DNA of 64,000 nt from Dugong dugon. Lineage: Eukaryota > Chordata > Mammalia > Sirenia > Dugongidae. Of the stretch, positions 24,283-35,718 are shown in pieces (position 1 is the first letter of the stretch; every line of letters starts with the position of its first letter). A model generated the notes under the pieces. It did no database searches, was not told the origin of the DNA, and was given only the letters and a program-made list of their open reading frames with translations. The stretch is taken from NCBI GenBank assembly GCA_030035585.1, contig CM057462.1:68668734-68732733 (forward strand), written 5' to 3'. The position numbers were made by a program, and so were the translations under genes.

Positions 24283-26266
24283 ATCTGGAGGCAAGGCCAA
24301 GATGGCAGAATAGTCAGATGCTTCCAGTGGACCCTCTTACAACAAAGACCCAAAAAAACAAGTGATTCGATTATATATGGCAACCTGGGAGCCCTGAACA
24401 TCAAAGGCAGAGTTGAGGAACCAGACTGAGTGGCAGGTGGAGGGAGAGACAGTTCGGAAGCAGCAAGGAGTTGCCAGAACTGACCCAGCAAGAGCTTGAG
24501 CCCTTCAGGCCTGATCAACTTGGAGGGGGGGCATGGTGAAGCAGGCAAGCAGCTGAGCTTGGGAGGCGCATTTTCTGCACCAGGAGAGACCCACGCCAGA
24601 GAGTCTACACGGCCGTGCAGAACCAGTGAGAAGCAGCCCTCCACAAAAGATAAGTACTTGCGTACGGCTTACCGAACTTATCAAAAACACCGCCCTTAGG
24701 GAAAAACCTCTCCCCCATTTACCTCCATGCTCCCCGCTCTGCAATGGGTCCTGGACTGGTTTCAGCAATTGCCGAGTCCCCTGGGACAGAAGTAGAATCC
24801 TTCATATGTCCAGAGCCATTCTCCCTGCCTTGGAGAGTGAACAAATTAACAAACGGGGAGGGGGGGGGAATAAACTGCCAACTCCTCTAAGCCAGGAACC
24901 CAGGATAGGCACAGCTCCTTTGCCTACGCACAGGCATAAGGGATCCATGGACTTTGAGTGCCTTTCCCCCTGCATAGACTTGTGTGGGCCCATCTCAACA
25001 GCATAGGCCCTCATTACTGCACTACAACAGGGTATATACTAGAAGTCTAACTTCAACTGTTTCAGCTGTGAAGTGGCAGGTTCTTGACATTTGACACTGC
25101 TCTGCACATTAAGCAGGGTCTTCACCTACCCACATCAGGGGCCTAAGGACTGGTGGCTCCACCCATGCCACCTAGCCACCTGTGATAGGGGCCCATGAAT
25201 AAGAGGTGCCCCCCGGTCCTTACAGCCAACAGCATTAGGTGCTCACAGGCCAGTGGCAAAACCCACCCACGCACTCCAGGGAACAGAGACCTTCCTCCTG
25301 GACACTAGGGGGTGGCCGTCAGCCCCCTGCCTTGCTCAGAGTGTGTCCCCCTGCTGCAGTCAGATGACTATGCCTACACCAATCACCCATGCCTGTCTAG
25401 GACTGTAAGTGAGAGCCAACACCACACACTTGGTGTCTATCTACCTGGACATCTGAACTAAATCCATACAGGAGAAGTGGGCAGACTACTGAGCTCACAT
25501 ACCTAGTAACAGATCTAACCACCTGGTGACAGGACAATAGAGCTTCAAAGGTGCCAATAATCAAACTAGCTCATACAAGCAGCCTATTTGGGCATATCAA
25601 AACAAAACAAGAAGCTAAGACACAGTAAGCACACATAAAATAAATAAATATAATAACTTATTGATGGCTCAGAGACAACAGTCAATATCAAATCACATAA
25701 AGAGGCAATCCATGATGCCTTCAGCAAGCTCCCAAAATAATCTAGAAATTTTCCAGACGAGGAAAATTTCTTGGAATTACCAGAGGCAGAATACAAAAGA
25801 TTAATATACAGAACTCTTCAAGAAATTAGGAAGGAAATAAAGCAAAATGCAGAACATGTAATAGAGGAAATTAAAAAGATTAGAGAAGAGCATAATGATA
25901 AATTTAACAGGCTGCAAGAATCCACAGAGAGACAGCAATCAGAAATCTAGAAGATTAACAATAAAATTTCAGAATTAGACAACTCAATAGAAAGTCATAG
26001 GAGAAGAAGTGAGGCAATGGAAGTCAAAATTAGTGAGATTGAAGATAAAGCACTTGACACCAACTTATTTGAGGAAAAACAAGATAAAGGGATTTAAAAA
26101 AATGAAGAAACCCTAAGAATTATGTGGGACTCTATCAAGAGGAATAACCTACGGGTGATTGGAGTACCAGAACAGGAAGGGAAAACAGAAAATACAGAGA
26201 GAATTGTTGACAATTTGTTGGCAGAAAACTTCCCTGATATTGTGGAAGATGACAAGATATTTACCT
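24283..26266 (+). mobile_element. L1 copy 3: 5' UTR and start of ORF1, 3' truncated
   Basis: It starts with the L1 5' end (GGC(A)AGATGG-type start near 24285), matching the copy at 35719. It continues through the 5' UTR to ORF1 at 25664 and stops abruptly at about 26266 inside the ORF1 middle domain. Loss of everything 3' means a later deletion or recombination removed the rest, since 3' truncation is not a product of normal target-primed reverse transcription. Confidence 0.85.
25664..26266 (+). pseudogene. L1 ORF1 N-terminal and coiled-coil part, broken
   Basis: ATG at 25664 begins Met-Ala-Gln-Arg-Gln-Gln. The frame shifts near 25755, then the coiled coil (25790-26090) is open until a stop in the 'cagaaatctagaag' stretch at about 25950. 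The next block (from 26122) carries RNNLRVIGVPEQEGKTEN of the RRM-like region. It is truncated by the 26266 breakpoint. Confidence 0.75.
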
Positions 26267-26745
26267 GGAAGACCTCACTTGCAAGGCTGTTTTTATTTGA
26301 CCTGACTTGGAACTCAACCTATGTGAAAAGCCTTTTCCCAAGGAGGCTTTTGTCACAAACAATCAGTGGCAATTGAATAACTTTATGGCTGCCTGAATTG
26401 GGACAAACAATAGACTAACAACAACAAAAAAAAAGCTCAGAAAAGCTGGGGAATGAAATGTCTACAGGGGTTTTGAAAAGATCCAAAATATTCCTGGAAA
26501 TCATGCTCAGGAAAGACCTGAGAAAGCCCTAAGCTCTCACCTTGGGCTGATCTTAAAGCTCTACACATCAGGAAGTGAAGGCTAAGGCAGAATTGTTAAC
26601 TGGCTGGCTGAGTGATGAAAGCATGCCCCAACATGCATATAGGGTCTCTTGGCAAAGATTGGGAGGCTTAATGCTTCAGGCATTTAAGGAAATCTCTGTC
26701 CAATTATTAGCTGACCACTAGACTAACTGAGCAGAGACTTGAGTG
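26267..26745. other. Unassigned sequence after L1 breakpoint
   Basis: It begins where the L1 stops and includes an AAC-rich patch at about 26416-26425. I cannot assign it to a family. Confidence 0.4.
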
Positions 26746-26749
26746 GCCA

Positions 26750-26955
26750 CACACAACCAAGAATACAGACTTTATGGAATTAGTTCAGAGAAGGAATAAA
26801 ACAAACAACAAACAGCAACAACAAAATCTTGGAAGGCAAAAGAATCTGATTTCCAGAGTTGCCACATTACATTATTTAAAATGTCTCAAGTTTTCAACAA
26901 CAATAACAAAAAAATAAAAACCTACAAGACATGAGAAGAAACAAGAAATTGTAAC
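26750..26955 (+). mobile_element. Ancient L1M, left part
   Basis: Old L1M sequence upstream of ORF1 ('gttgccacattacattattt', 'tgtctcaagttttcaacaac'). It is interrupted by an LTR at 26956 and resumes at 27373. Confidence 0.65.
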
Positions 26956-27372
26956 TGCCTTAGTTACCTAGTGCTACCATAACAACGAAATAATAATAAC
27001 ACAAGTGAGTGGTTTTAAAGAATATATTTTTTCACAGTTCAGAAGGCTAGAAGTCTGAATTTAGGGCATGGCTTGAAGGTGGGGGAAGTGTCCTATTTAA
27101 GCTTTTAGTAGTCAGAAAACCTGGAAATTCCTGGGCTTCTGGATGCATCTGTCTCCATCTTTTATCTTCCTCCCTCTGCTGGTTGTGCGTGTCTGTGTCT
27201 ATTCTGCTCTTTTTATAAGTCGAGTGATGAGGTTTAGGACCTACCCTACACTGGGGTGATCTCATTAACATGACAAAAGAAATGTTCCTATTTCCAAAGA
27301 GAGTCATATTTACAAGTACAGAGGTTGGACTTTCAATACATATATCGGGAGAACACAACTGAATCCATAACA
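26956..27372 (-). mobile_element. MaLR/ERVL-type solo LTR in L1M
   Basis: In reverse orientation it begins TGTTATGGATTCAGTTGTG and ends ...TAACTAAGGCA, like the LTR at 21081-22614. Flanking pentamers gtaac and gtggc (26951-26955, 27373-27377) agree at 3 of 5 positions, so the duplication has decayed. Length is about 417 bp. It has no coding sequence. Confidence 0.65.
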
Positions 27373-28500
27373 GTGGCCCATACACAGGGAAAAAGAAATC
27401 AGTGGAAACTGTTCCTGAGGAAGCTCAGATTTTGGACTTACTAAACAAGGACTTTAAATCAGTTATTTTAAATATGTTCAAAGAACTAAAGAAAGCAATG
27501 TCAAAACAACTAATGGAAGGTATGAGAAAGATGTTGCTCAAAAAAAAATTAATAAAAAAATTTTTTTTTAAAATAGAAATTCTGCATTTGAAAAGTATAC
27601 TAGCTGAAATAAAAATTCACTAGGAGGGTGTTAAGCAGCAAATCTGAGCAGACTAAAGAAAGAATCAGTGAATTTGAAAATAGATCAATTGAGATTATCC
27701 AGGCAGAGGAACAGAAAGAAAATAGAATGAAGAAAAATTAACAGAACCTAGGAGATCTGAGACACACCATCAAGTGTACCAACATACATATAATGGGAGT
27801 CATAGAAGTAGAGGAGGAAAAAGTACAGAAAGAATGTTTAAAGAAATAATAGCTAAAAGCTTCCCAAATTTGATGAAAAATATTAATCTACACATTTTAG
27901 CTTAACAAACTCCAAGTGGGATAAACTCAATGAGAGTCATACCTAGGCACATCATTATCAAAATGTCAAAGACAAAGAGATAATCTTCAAAGCAGAGAGA
28001 ATTCATTCACCACATACAAGCGGTCCTCAATAAAATTAACAACAGATTTCTCATCAGAAACCATGAAGGCCAAAAGGCAGCAGGATGACAAAGACAAAGT
28101 GCTGAAAGAAAAAGTCTGTCAATCAGGAATTCTATGTCCAGCAAGACTATCCTTCAAAAATGAATGTAAAATTAAAGCATTCCCAGATAAATAAAAATTG
28201 AGAGAATTTGTCCCTAGCAAATCTTCTCTGTAAAAAATACTAAATAGAGTCCTTCAGGCTGAAATGAAAAGGTACTAGATAGTAACTCAAATCCACATGA
28301 AGAAATAGAGCGCACCAGCACACAAGTAAATACAAAAGACAGTATAAATGGATTTTTATTTGTAACTCTTTTTCTCTGCCTGGATTAACAGACAACTGCA
28401 TAAATCAGTAATTATAAATCTGTGTTGATGGGCATACAATGTATAAAACTGCAATTTATATGACAATAAGCACAAATGAGAGGGGAGGGAATAGCGGTAG
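27373..28500 (+). mobile_element. Ancient L1M, ORF1 region
   Basis: This contains degenerate ORF1 words of L1M ('aacaaggactttaaatcagt', 'ccagcaagactatccttcaa', 'gatttctcatcagaaaccat'). Only short open stretches remain (for example 27402-27623). It is not a gene. Confidence 0.7.
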
Positions 28501-28506
28501 AGTGAA

Positions 28507-28680
28507 ACCTGTGAGAGCCAGAACTCAACAGAACTGCCTTGTTTTTCTCTGTCTTGCAAGTTTTCTGCCTCTAACAGGGTGTAGTCACCACTTTTCTGTC
28601 ACTCTCTATTTAGTGGAACGTATTTTAATTTTCCTTCTCTGACTGGTTTCTGCCTTACACAGGTTCCAGCTTTTGCAGGT
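28507..28680. mobile_element. Unnamed ~175-bp inverted-repeat element, copy 1
   Basis: A 174-base block is closely similar along its whole length to 31405-31579. Both begin acctgtgagagccagaac and end in a roughly inverted copy of that sequence (cagcttttgcaggt here). The block interrupts L1M sequence. Small size, inverted termini and two dispersed copies suggest a non-autonomous DNA transposon. I do not recognise the family. Confidence 0.6.
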
Positions 28681-28954
28681 ATTACCAGATACAGGAAAAA
28701 ACTTTTCTTATACTATTGAAATTAAGTTGGTATCAATCTGAACTAGATTGTTATAAGTTAACATATTAATTGTAATCACCAGGGAAACCATTAAAAAAAA
28801 ACTCAGAAAAATATAGTGGAAAAAAAAATGACAAGGGAATTACAATGACAGACTAGAAAATATCCATTTGAAAACAAAACAAGGCAGTAACTGTGGAACA
28901 GAGGAACCACTGGCAGGTTCGAACTGCAAATCAATACCAACTTAATTTCAATAA
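28681..28954 (+). mobile_element. L1M continuation with a short inverted duplication
   Basis: L1M ORF1-ORF2 intergenic sequence continues after the inverted-repeat element. A perfect 20-base word at 28714-28733 (tattgaaattaagttggtat) occurs as its exact reverse complement at 28934-28953, just before an AfroSINE. A partial SINE-like word (ccactggcaggttcgaactg) lies at 28908-28928. Confidence 0.55.
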
Positions 28955-28959
28955 TCCTA

Positions 28960-29135
28960 AAAAAAACCACTGTCATCGAGTCAACTCTGACTCATAGCAA
29001 CCCCATAGGTTTCCAAGGCTATATAAATCTCTACCTAAGCAGATTGCCACATCTTTCTCCCATGGAGCCACTGGTGGTTTCGAACTGCCAACCTTTTGGT
29101 TAGCAGTCAGTTGCTTTAACCACTTCGCCACCATC
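28960..29135 (-). repeat. AfroSINE-like SINE, reverse orientation
   Basis: In reverse orientation it has the tRNA-derived head (A box near 29120, B-box word GGTTCGAAAC-like near 29085) and the tail ending TGAGTCAGAGTTGACTCGATGACAG. The tail lies at 28968-28998. This family matches the SINEs at 34.8, 53.6, 55.2, 55.7, 59.9 and 60.5 kb. Confidence 0.75.
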
Positions 29136-29189
29136 ATATATATGCATATATACGATTACGAAGGTTATATTCAGAACATATAAATAATT

Positions 29190-29600
29190 ATAAGAAAAAG
29201 ACAAAGCAAGCTAAGAGAAAAACAGACAAAAATATGAACAGGATGTTCACAAAAAAAAAATGGCAAATAAATATTTGAAAAGATGTCCAATCTCATTAAA
29301 CAATAAGATGTCAATTCACCTATCAGACTGGTCTAGAATGAAAAACAGAAAATGACTACTTTCTAATGTTGGCAGTATTTGAGGAAATGAGAACCTTCAT
29401 ACACTTTGATAGGACTTTAAAATGAATACTGCCCTTTTGGAAGTATCTATTAAAAGTAACCTAGCAATAAAAAAGTATATTATTTACATTTAGAAAAAGA
29501 GACAGAACAAAATTATATTCCTATATGTTCATATATATAAATGTTAAAGCGTATTTTAAAAGTCTGGAAGCTGACTTAAACTCTGACGTGGAGACTAGCA
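29190..29600 (+). mobile_element. Ancient L1M, ORF2 3' region
   Basis: Degenerate ORF2 C-terminal words ('gaaaagatgtccaatctcat', 'gagaaccttcatacactttg') place this near the end of an old L1M ORF2. Confidence 0.6.
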
Positions 29601-30439
29601 CTAAAGAGAGGATCAAACGGGACTTTTACTTATCCGTATTGCTTGTTTATAATGAGTGTATTGATATTTACTCATATAATTAGAGATAAATTCAGAGTAT
29701 TTTAAAATAATAATAAAACTCTTCAGGGGTGTCTGATATAGCCAGCCTATGATTGGTCTTTACACTATCATTTAAGAACTTGTAAAGACAGTCTATGCTC
29801 CTAATAGATCTGATCTTTGGTGACTGACTTGCATTTCAAAAATAGACTAACTCAAGGTGGAGAAAACTTCTTAGACAGACGCATATGCCACCTGAATTCA
29901 GGAGCCCATGATAGCATTGTGTAGGTGGCTTCCCAAGCACAATCACAGACTTTGAGCTAATGAGACTCTCCGGGAACTCTGCATTAGACGACATTTCCCA
30001 GAAGGATTATACCGAGAGCTATACTCTAATCACGATTAAGCTAGAGTTAATGTCTTGATCTTCACATGTCCTCTTTTCCCCTCTGCTATGAGTCTTCAAG
30101 TTTATTCCCCAGCTACTGGGAGTTACTCCTGGGTCCCTCTACCCCAGGAGTCCTCCTTCTTGGCTGTGGTCCAATTAAGCCACAACTGAGTTGTTCTGAA
30201 GTGAGAAGTCCAGAGAGGCTTGTTAGATTCAGAGCTGAAGAAAATGGAAGGAACATTATTAAGAACCTCAGCTTATTACACAGCTGGGCCAACACCAGCA
30301 GCTAAGCAGAAAGAGCATAAATGACTCAGTGTCCCCTAGAGCCATCTGCGGAAACTTGTTTTAACTTTTACCTAACTTCATCCCAAGTGTGTATACTAGC
30401 TACTGAGCACATACCCAAGGCACCTTCACTTTGACCACG
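29601..30439. other. No recognised feature
   Basis: Unique-looking sequence. A short frame at 30066-30305 has no recognisable homology and I do not call it a gene. Confidence 0.45.
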
Positions 30440-30660
30440 TTTTCCTCATACAGACATCATAACCTCATCACCATGTCAGCCCATTAGCATTCTCATCATC
30501 ACTTCCATCCACCGTCACTACAAAACCATCATTCTCCTTTCCCTATCTCGCCATCATTCTCAATATTATCATCTAAGCCATTATCTCACCATCAGCTGCA
30601 GCAGCGTTATCATCATCATTATCATTGCAAACATCATCATTAAACTACACCAACTGGTCA
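30440..30660 (+). repeat. Degenerate (CAT/ATC)n-rich tract
   Basis: About 200 bases are dominated by imperfect CAT trinucleotides, with clean stretches such as atcatcatcattatcat near 30610-30630. It is likely an old decayed microsatellite. Confidence 0.7.
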
Positions 30661-31019
30661 TAGCCATCACTCCCATGACCAGTACCGTAATAAATACCTG
30701 CAGCTCATGAGAAGAGAGCAGTGTCCTAAACACTCAGGGAAAAATAGGGAAGAAAAATATTTTTAAAAGCTGTTTTGAGATACCAGGCAGGTAGAAGAGG
30801 ACAAAGCAGGCCATCATAAGACAGTAACAGACTGAGTTTTTAAAAAAAAAAAAAAAGAGTTCATTAAGTAAAATAAAATTTGATACAGTAGTCAAAATGC
30901 ATCCTGAACTTGAAACAGTAAATGGAACAATTGGCCTTGTATATAAAGTGAAATATTTCCAGAATGTAGGAAGAAAGAGAGAAAACGAAGACTCTCTTAA
31001 GAAGAACTGATAGGGAAGA

Positions 31020-31317
31020 GCTTCTCAATGAGCTACCAGGAATTATTACAAAAATTTTAGTGATTAAGATAGTGTACTATTGGTGCAAGCATATACAAAC
31101 AGACAAATGGAGTAGAACAGAGTCCAAAAACAGACTCACACGTATGTGGACACTTGCTTTTAGACAAACGTAGTATGGCAGAACCATAGGGATAGAATTA
31201 TCTTTTCAATAAATTGGTGCTGGATGAAGCTAGACTCCTATCTCACACTACACCCAAAAATCAACTTCAGGTGGAGTGTAGATCTAAATGGAAAAAAGGT
31301 AAAAATAGTAAGTCTAG
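31020..31317 (+). mobile_element. Ancient L1M ORF2, part 1
   Basis: It contains words of L1M ORF2 C-terminal half ('aaattggtgctggatgaag', 'cctatctcacactacaccc'). It is interrupted by a MER5-like element at 31318 and resumes near 31746. Confidence 0.65.
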
Positions 31318-31745
31318 AATTGGTCTGCCCATGTGTAGCTATTCAGCATTTGAGATGTGCTGCAAGTATAAAATTTAGTAGGAAAAAAGTCTATGTACAG
31401 TGAAACCTGTGAGAGCCAGAACTTGACGGGACTGCCTGGTTTTTCTGAGTCTCACAAGTTTTCCACTTTTGACAGGGTGCAGTCTTACCACTTTTCTATC
31501 TCTCTCTACTAATGGAAAATATTTGCATTTTCCTTCTCTGGCAGGTTTCCACCTTACACAGGTTTCTGCTTTCACAGGTACTATAAAATATCTCATTGAT
31601 AATTTTTAAGTTGAAATGACAGTAATTTAGATACATTGAGTTAAAAAATTAATTTCATCTGCTTATTTTTGCTCTTTTCATGTGGTTACTATAAATTTTT
31701 AAATTATATATGTGGCTCGCTTTTTATTGAATAGCACTGATCTAT
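31318..31745 (-). mobile_element. MER5-like hAT MITE split by an inverted-repeat element
   Basis: The outer parts ('gcatttgagatgtgctgcaa' and 'tatatgtggctcgc') match a MER5-type non-autonomous hAT element, also present at 52228-52430. The middle (31405-31579) is an unrelated ~175-bp block, so the MER5-like element was hit by a later insertion. Confidence 0.6.
31405..31579. mobile_element. Unnamed ~175-bp inverted-repeat element, copy 2
   Basis: This is the second copy of the block at 28507-28680. Its ends are acctgtgagagccagaac and, inverted at the right, gctttcacaggt. It lies between 'tatgtacagtga' and 'tactata', suggestive of a TA target. The minus strand has no stop over 31375-31596 (73 codons), but copy 1 does not preserve that frame, so I treat it as chance. 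Confidence 0.62.
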
Positions 31746-32491
31746 TAGACAATATAGAAGACTATTTTCATGACATTAAAGTCAGAAAAGACATCTTACA
31801 CAGTATATAATAAGCATTAACCCTAAAAAGAAAGACTGATATGTTTGATTATTTTTAATTTAAAAAGATGCCATTTCAGTTATCAAAAAGACATCATTAA
31901 GAGACTGAAAGAGCAAGCTACACAGTGAGAAAATAAATTTGCAACACATATAACCTTCAAAGGGCTTGTATCAGTAATTTATAAAGAACTCCAACAAATC
32001 AATAAAGGCAAACAATCCAACAGAAATATAGGAAAATGTTTGGAACAGGCACTTCACAAAAAAAAGATACCCAAATGACCAATAAACATATGAAAAAGTG
32101 TTCAACCTCATTAGTCAATAGGGAAATGCAAATGAAACCATAATAAGATGCCATTACACTTGACCACAAAAAGACCAACAACGCCAAATTTTGGCAAGGA
32201 TATAGAACAGCAAGAGCCCTAATGGTAGGGTAAATCAGTTCCACAACTTTAGAAAACTGTTTGGTATCATCTGCTAAAACTGAACATAGGCATTCCCTGT
32301 GATCCAACAATTCCACTCCTAAATATATATCCAACAAAATATTTGCACATGTGCACCAAGAGACATCTACAAAAATGTTCCTGACATCATTATTAGTAAT
32401 AGCCCCATGCTGAAACACGTCAATCTGCAGCAGCATGAATAAATAAGTTGTGGTTATATTTACAAAATGGAATGCTGCACAGTAATGAAAA
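31746..32491 (+). mobile_element. Ancient L1M ORF2, part 2
   Basis: L1M ORF2 C-terminal words ('aataaatttgcaacacatat', 'agggaaatgcaaatgaaacc') continue to 32491. There an RTE 3' fragment is inserted, with a 14-base duplication cacagtaatgaaaa (32478-32491). Confidence 0.7.
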
Positions 32492-32842
32492 CTCACTAAT
32501 CTTTCATTAATATACCATGGACTGTCAAAAGAATGAACAAAGCTGTCTTGGAAGAAGTACAACCAGCATGCTCCTCAGAAGGACAGATGGTGAGACTATA
32601 TCTCACATACTTTGGACATGTCATCAGGAGGGATCAGTCCCTGGAGAAGGACATCATGTTTGGTAAAGCAGAAAGTCAGCAAAAAAAGAGAAGACCCTCA
32701 ATGAGATGGACTGACACAGTGGCTGCAACAATGGGCTCAAGCATAGCAACAATTGTAAGGATGGCATAGGACCCGGCAGTGTTTCCTTCTGTTGTGCATA
32801 GGTCACTATGAGTTGGAATCGACTCGATGGCACCTAACAAGA
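32492..32842 (+). mobile_element. RTE copy D, 3' end only
   Basis: This is a 351-base 5'-truncated RTE with the C-terminal ORF part open at 32533-32769 (HVIRRDQSLEKD). It ends at the cacctaacaa tail. Perfect 14-bp duplications (32478-32491 and 32843-32856) flank it, so its boundaries are exact. Confidence 0.92.
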
Positions 32843-32856
32843 CACAGTAATGAAAA

Positions 32857-33215
32857 GGAATTAAATCACAACTATATGCAATAGCACAGATGAATTTCAC
32901 AATGTTGAACAAAAGAAGTCAAACACAAAAACACTCATACTTTATGATTTCATTTATATAAAGTGAAAAACCAGCTAAAGTAATCTGTGACGTCAGGATA
33001 GTGATTACCTTTGAGGAGAAAAGTGAGATGGTGTTTAAGAAGGAGCATTACAGGAGCTTCTGGAGTGCTGTCAATTATTCTTTTTCTTGACTTGTGTGTT
33101 GGCTACAAATGTGTACTTCATGATAAATCAGAGTGAGCTGTACATTTTGGGAGAAGGCACTTTTTTGTGTAGGTGTGATGTTTCACAATAAAGAGATTTC
33201 TTGGTTTGGTTTGAT
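32857..33215 (+). mobile_element. Ancient L1M 3' UTR
   Basis: This is the rest of the L1M interrupted at 32491, ending in 'cacaataaagagatttc' near 33205. No coding sequence. Confidence 0.6.
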
Positions 33216-33369
33216 TTTTTAAATGTGGGTGTTTTTCAACAAGCCCTAACTTGGAATAGTGAGTTCTGACAAGTTGTAGTGCCAGGAGGGAGGTGCAGGG
33301 ATCTTCTATAAAGATCCCACCAGCTTTCCCTTCCTCCTCCCCTCCCTGTCTGCCAAGTGTGGAGCGACA

Positions 33370-34620
33370 ATCATATGACTTTTCTTTTTTATTCTGTTAA
33401 TATGGTAAATTACATTGATTTTTCAAATGTTAAACCAACCTTGCAGACCTGCAATAAGACCCATTTGGTCATGATGTACTATGCTTTTTATATATTGCTG
33501 GATTGATTTGCTAATACTTAGTTAAGGATTTTTGCATCTGTGTTTATGAGGGATATTGATCTTTAGTTTTCTTATAATGCAGTTATCTAGATTTGGTATC
33601 ACTGTAATGCTGGCCTTATAAAATGAGTTGAGAAGTGTCCCTTCCTCATCTGTTTTCTGAGTTTGTGTAGGATTGGTATTCCTCATTACATATTTGATTA
33701 GATTAACCAGAAAAGTCATCTGAACCTGGATGATTTTATTGTGGGAAGTTTTTCAAACACAGATTTGAATGTCTTTAATTAAATGTCTTTAATAAATAGA
33801 AGGCTATTCAGAATTTTTTTGTCAGTTCTGGAAATTTATATCTTCACAGAAGTTATCCATTTCACCTAAGTTGTCAATTTTATTGACATAAAATTATTTA
33901 TAATATTTCTTTATTGTCCATATAATGTCTGTAGGATGTTCCCACTTCTATTCATTATACTGGTAACATGTGTTTTCTCTTTTTTAACTTTTTTCTTTGT
34001 TAGTCTAACTAGAAGTCTATCCATTTTGTTGACATTGCCAGTTAACCAGCTTTTGGTTTTATTGGTTTTATCTATTGCTTTCCTGTTTTCCATGTCATTC
34101 ATTTCCGCTGTTATTTATCATTTATTTCCTTCTACTTTTCTATTTTATTAAATCTGCTCTTCTTTTTCTAGCTTCTTAAAGTGAAGGCTTAGTTGATCAA
34201 TATTATACTCTGGTTCTTTTTTGACATAAGCATTTAAAGCTATAATTTCCCTCTAAGCTCTGTTTTACATGCATCCTAAAAATTTTGATAGATGTGTATT
34301 AATTTTCACCAGTGCAAAATATTTTCTAATTTACTTTGTGATTTCCTTTGATGTACGAGTTATTTATAGGTGTGTTGTTTAATTTTCAAATATTTCAAAA
34401 TCTCTAGCTATCTTTCTGTAATTAATTTTTAACTTAGATTTTGTTGTGGTCAGAGAATGTACTATAGTATTTCAATCCTATTAAATTTACTGAGGCTTGT
34501 TTTCTGTCCTAACAGATGGTCTGTATTGATGAATGCTCTATGTGCACTTGAAAAGAATGTGTATGCTACTGTTGAGGGTCAAGTGTGCTATACTTGTCAA
34601 TTAGATCAAGTTGGTTGATG
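33370..34620 (-). mobile_element. Ancient L1M ORF2, reverse orientation
   Basis: The sequence reads in reverse through L1 ORF2: RT region at the left ('ctggccttataaaatgagtt', 'tcatctgaacctggatg') and endonuclease region at the right ('gtcaagtgtgctatacttgt'). All frames are broken. Confidence 0.7.
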
Positions 34621-34826
34621 ATGTTGTTGTTGGTTGCAACTTGATGACACCTAACAAACAACAACATAAGGACAAAATGAAAAATTGGACTGGGGATTAT
34701 AGGGTCAGAAAAGGCTTTTGAAAGAAGATTACATCTGAGCTCATTATAAACATCGAGTAGGTGTTCCTCCAGACAAACAAGGGGGAAGAGAACCTTACAG
34801 GCCAAGGATCAACATGAGCTAAAGCA
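34621..34826. other. Short tail-like fragment and L2-like sequence
   Basis: 34621-34668 holds a small 'gatgacacctaacaaacaac' piece like the RTE 3' tail. 34670-34826 resembles reverse-strand L2 and is the target of the next SINE. Confidence 0.4.
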
Positions 34827-35032
34827 CCAGTTACAGTGAAGTCATTCTGATTCATGGTGACCCCATGTGTGTCAGAGTAGAATTGTGCTCCAAAGGGTTT
34901 TCAACGGCTGAGTTTTCTGAAGTGCATTGCCGGGCCTTTCTTCCAAGGTGCCTCTGGGCGGACTCAAACCTCCAACCTTTTTGGTTAGCAGCGGAGTGTG
35001 TTAACTGTTTGTATGACCCAGGAACTCCTAAA
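34827..35032 (-). repeat. AfroSINE-like SINE with 10-bp duplication
   Basis: Tail at the left ('gtgaagtcattctgattcat'), head at the right ('ccaacctttttggttagcag' and beyond). It is flanked by agctaaagca at 34817-34826 and 35033-35042, which sets its boundaries. Confidence 0.85.
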
Positions 35033-35149
35033 AGCTAAAGCAAAGAATCATGAAATAGCTTACTGCGTTCAGAAAACTGCAGGAATGCCCACACAACTGA
35101 TACATTCAATGCTATGTTCCCAAGACCTAAACACATCCTGAAACACACT

Positions 35150-35245
35150 GTGTCTGGAAGAAAGAGAGGAAACGAAGGAGGGAGAGAGGAATAGAAAGAA
35201 GTAGGTAGGGAGGGAAGGAAGAAAGAAAAAAAAGGAAGGAAGTAC
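35150..35245 (+). repeat. Polypurine simple repeat
   Basis: This is a GGAA/GAAA-type purine run similar in kind to 19076-19170. Confidence 0.8.
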
Positions 35246-35334
35246 ATCGTGGGGAAGAACACAGACTTTGAAGTTAGTGTTTAGGTGCTACTAAAATCAG
35301 AGGTTGCTACTTTCTTCATGCTAGGACTATTTTT

Positions 35335-35718
35335 CCACCATGTGTCTGTCAGTTTGTCATACTGTGGTGGCTTGCGTGTTGCTCTGATATTGGATGCTTT
35401 GCCACCGGTATTTCAAATACCAGCAGGGTCACCTATGGTGCACAGAATAGGAAGAAGGACCTGGCAGTCTACTTCTGAAAAAACTGGCCAGTGAAAACCT
35501 TATGAATAGCAGCCAAACATTGCCTGATATAGTGCTGGAAGATGAGCCCCTCAGGTTGGAAGGCACTCAAAACACAACTGGGGAAGAGCTGCCTCCTGAA
35601 AGTAGAGTCAATCTTAATGATGTGGGCAGAGTCAAGCTTTTAGGATCTTCATTTGCTAATGTGGGATGACTCAAAATAAGAAGAAACAGCTGCAAACATC
35701 CATTAATAATGGGAACAT
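35335..35718 (+). mobile_element. RTE copy E, part 1 (5' end)
   Basis: This is the 5' end of a full-length RTE with its 5' UTR and ORF start (ATG 35512). It is preceded by aggactattttt (35323-35334), which recurs at 47124-47135 after the 3' end. It is interrupted near 35718 by a full-length L1 and resumes at about 43294. Confidence 0.9.

Noticed and set aside
30440-30660. CAT-rich tract as a possible regulatory array
   Set aside because: It has no fixed period or conserved spacer and is best read as a decayed microsatellite.
31375-31596. 73-codon reverse frame across the unnamed inverted-repeat element
   Set aside because: The other copy (28507-28680) does not keep the frame, so it is probably chance.
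32000-32562. 187-codon reverse frame
   Set aside because: It crosses ancient L1M and an RTE insertion junction, so it cannot be an inherited gene.
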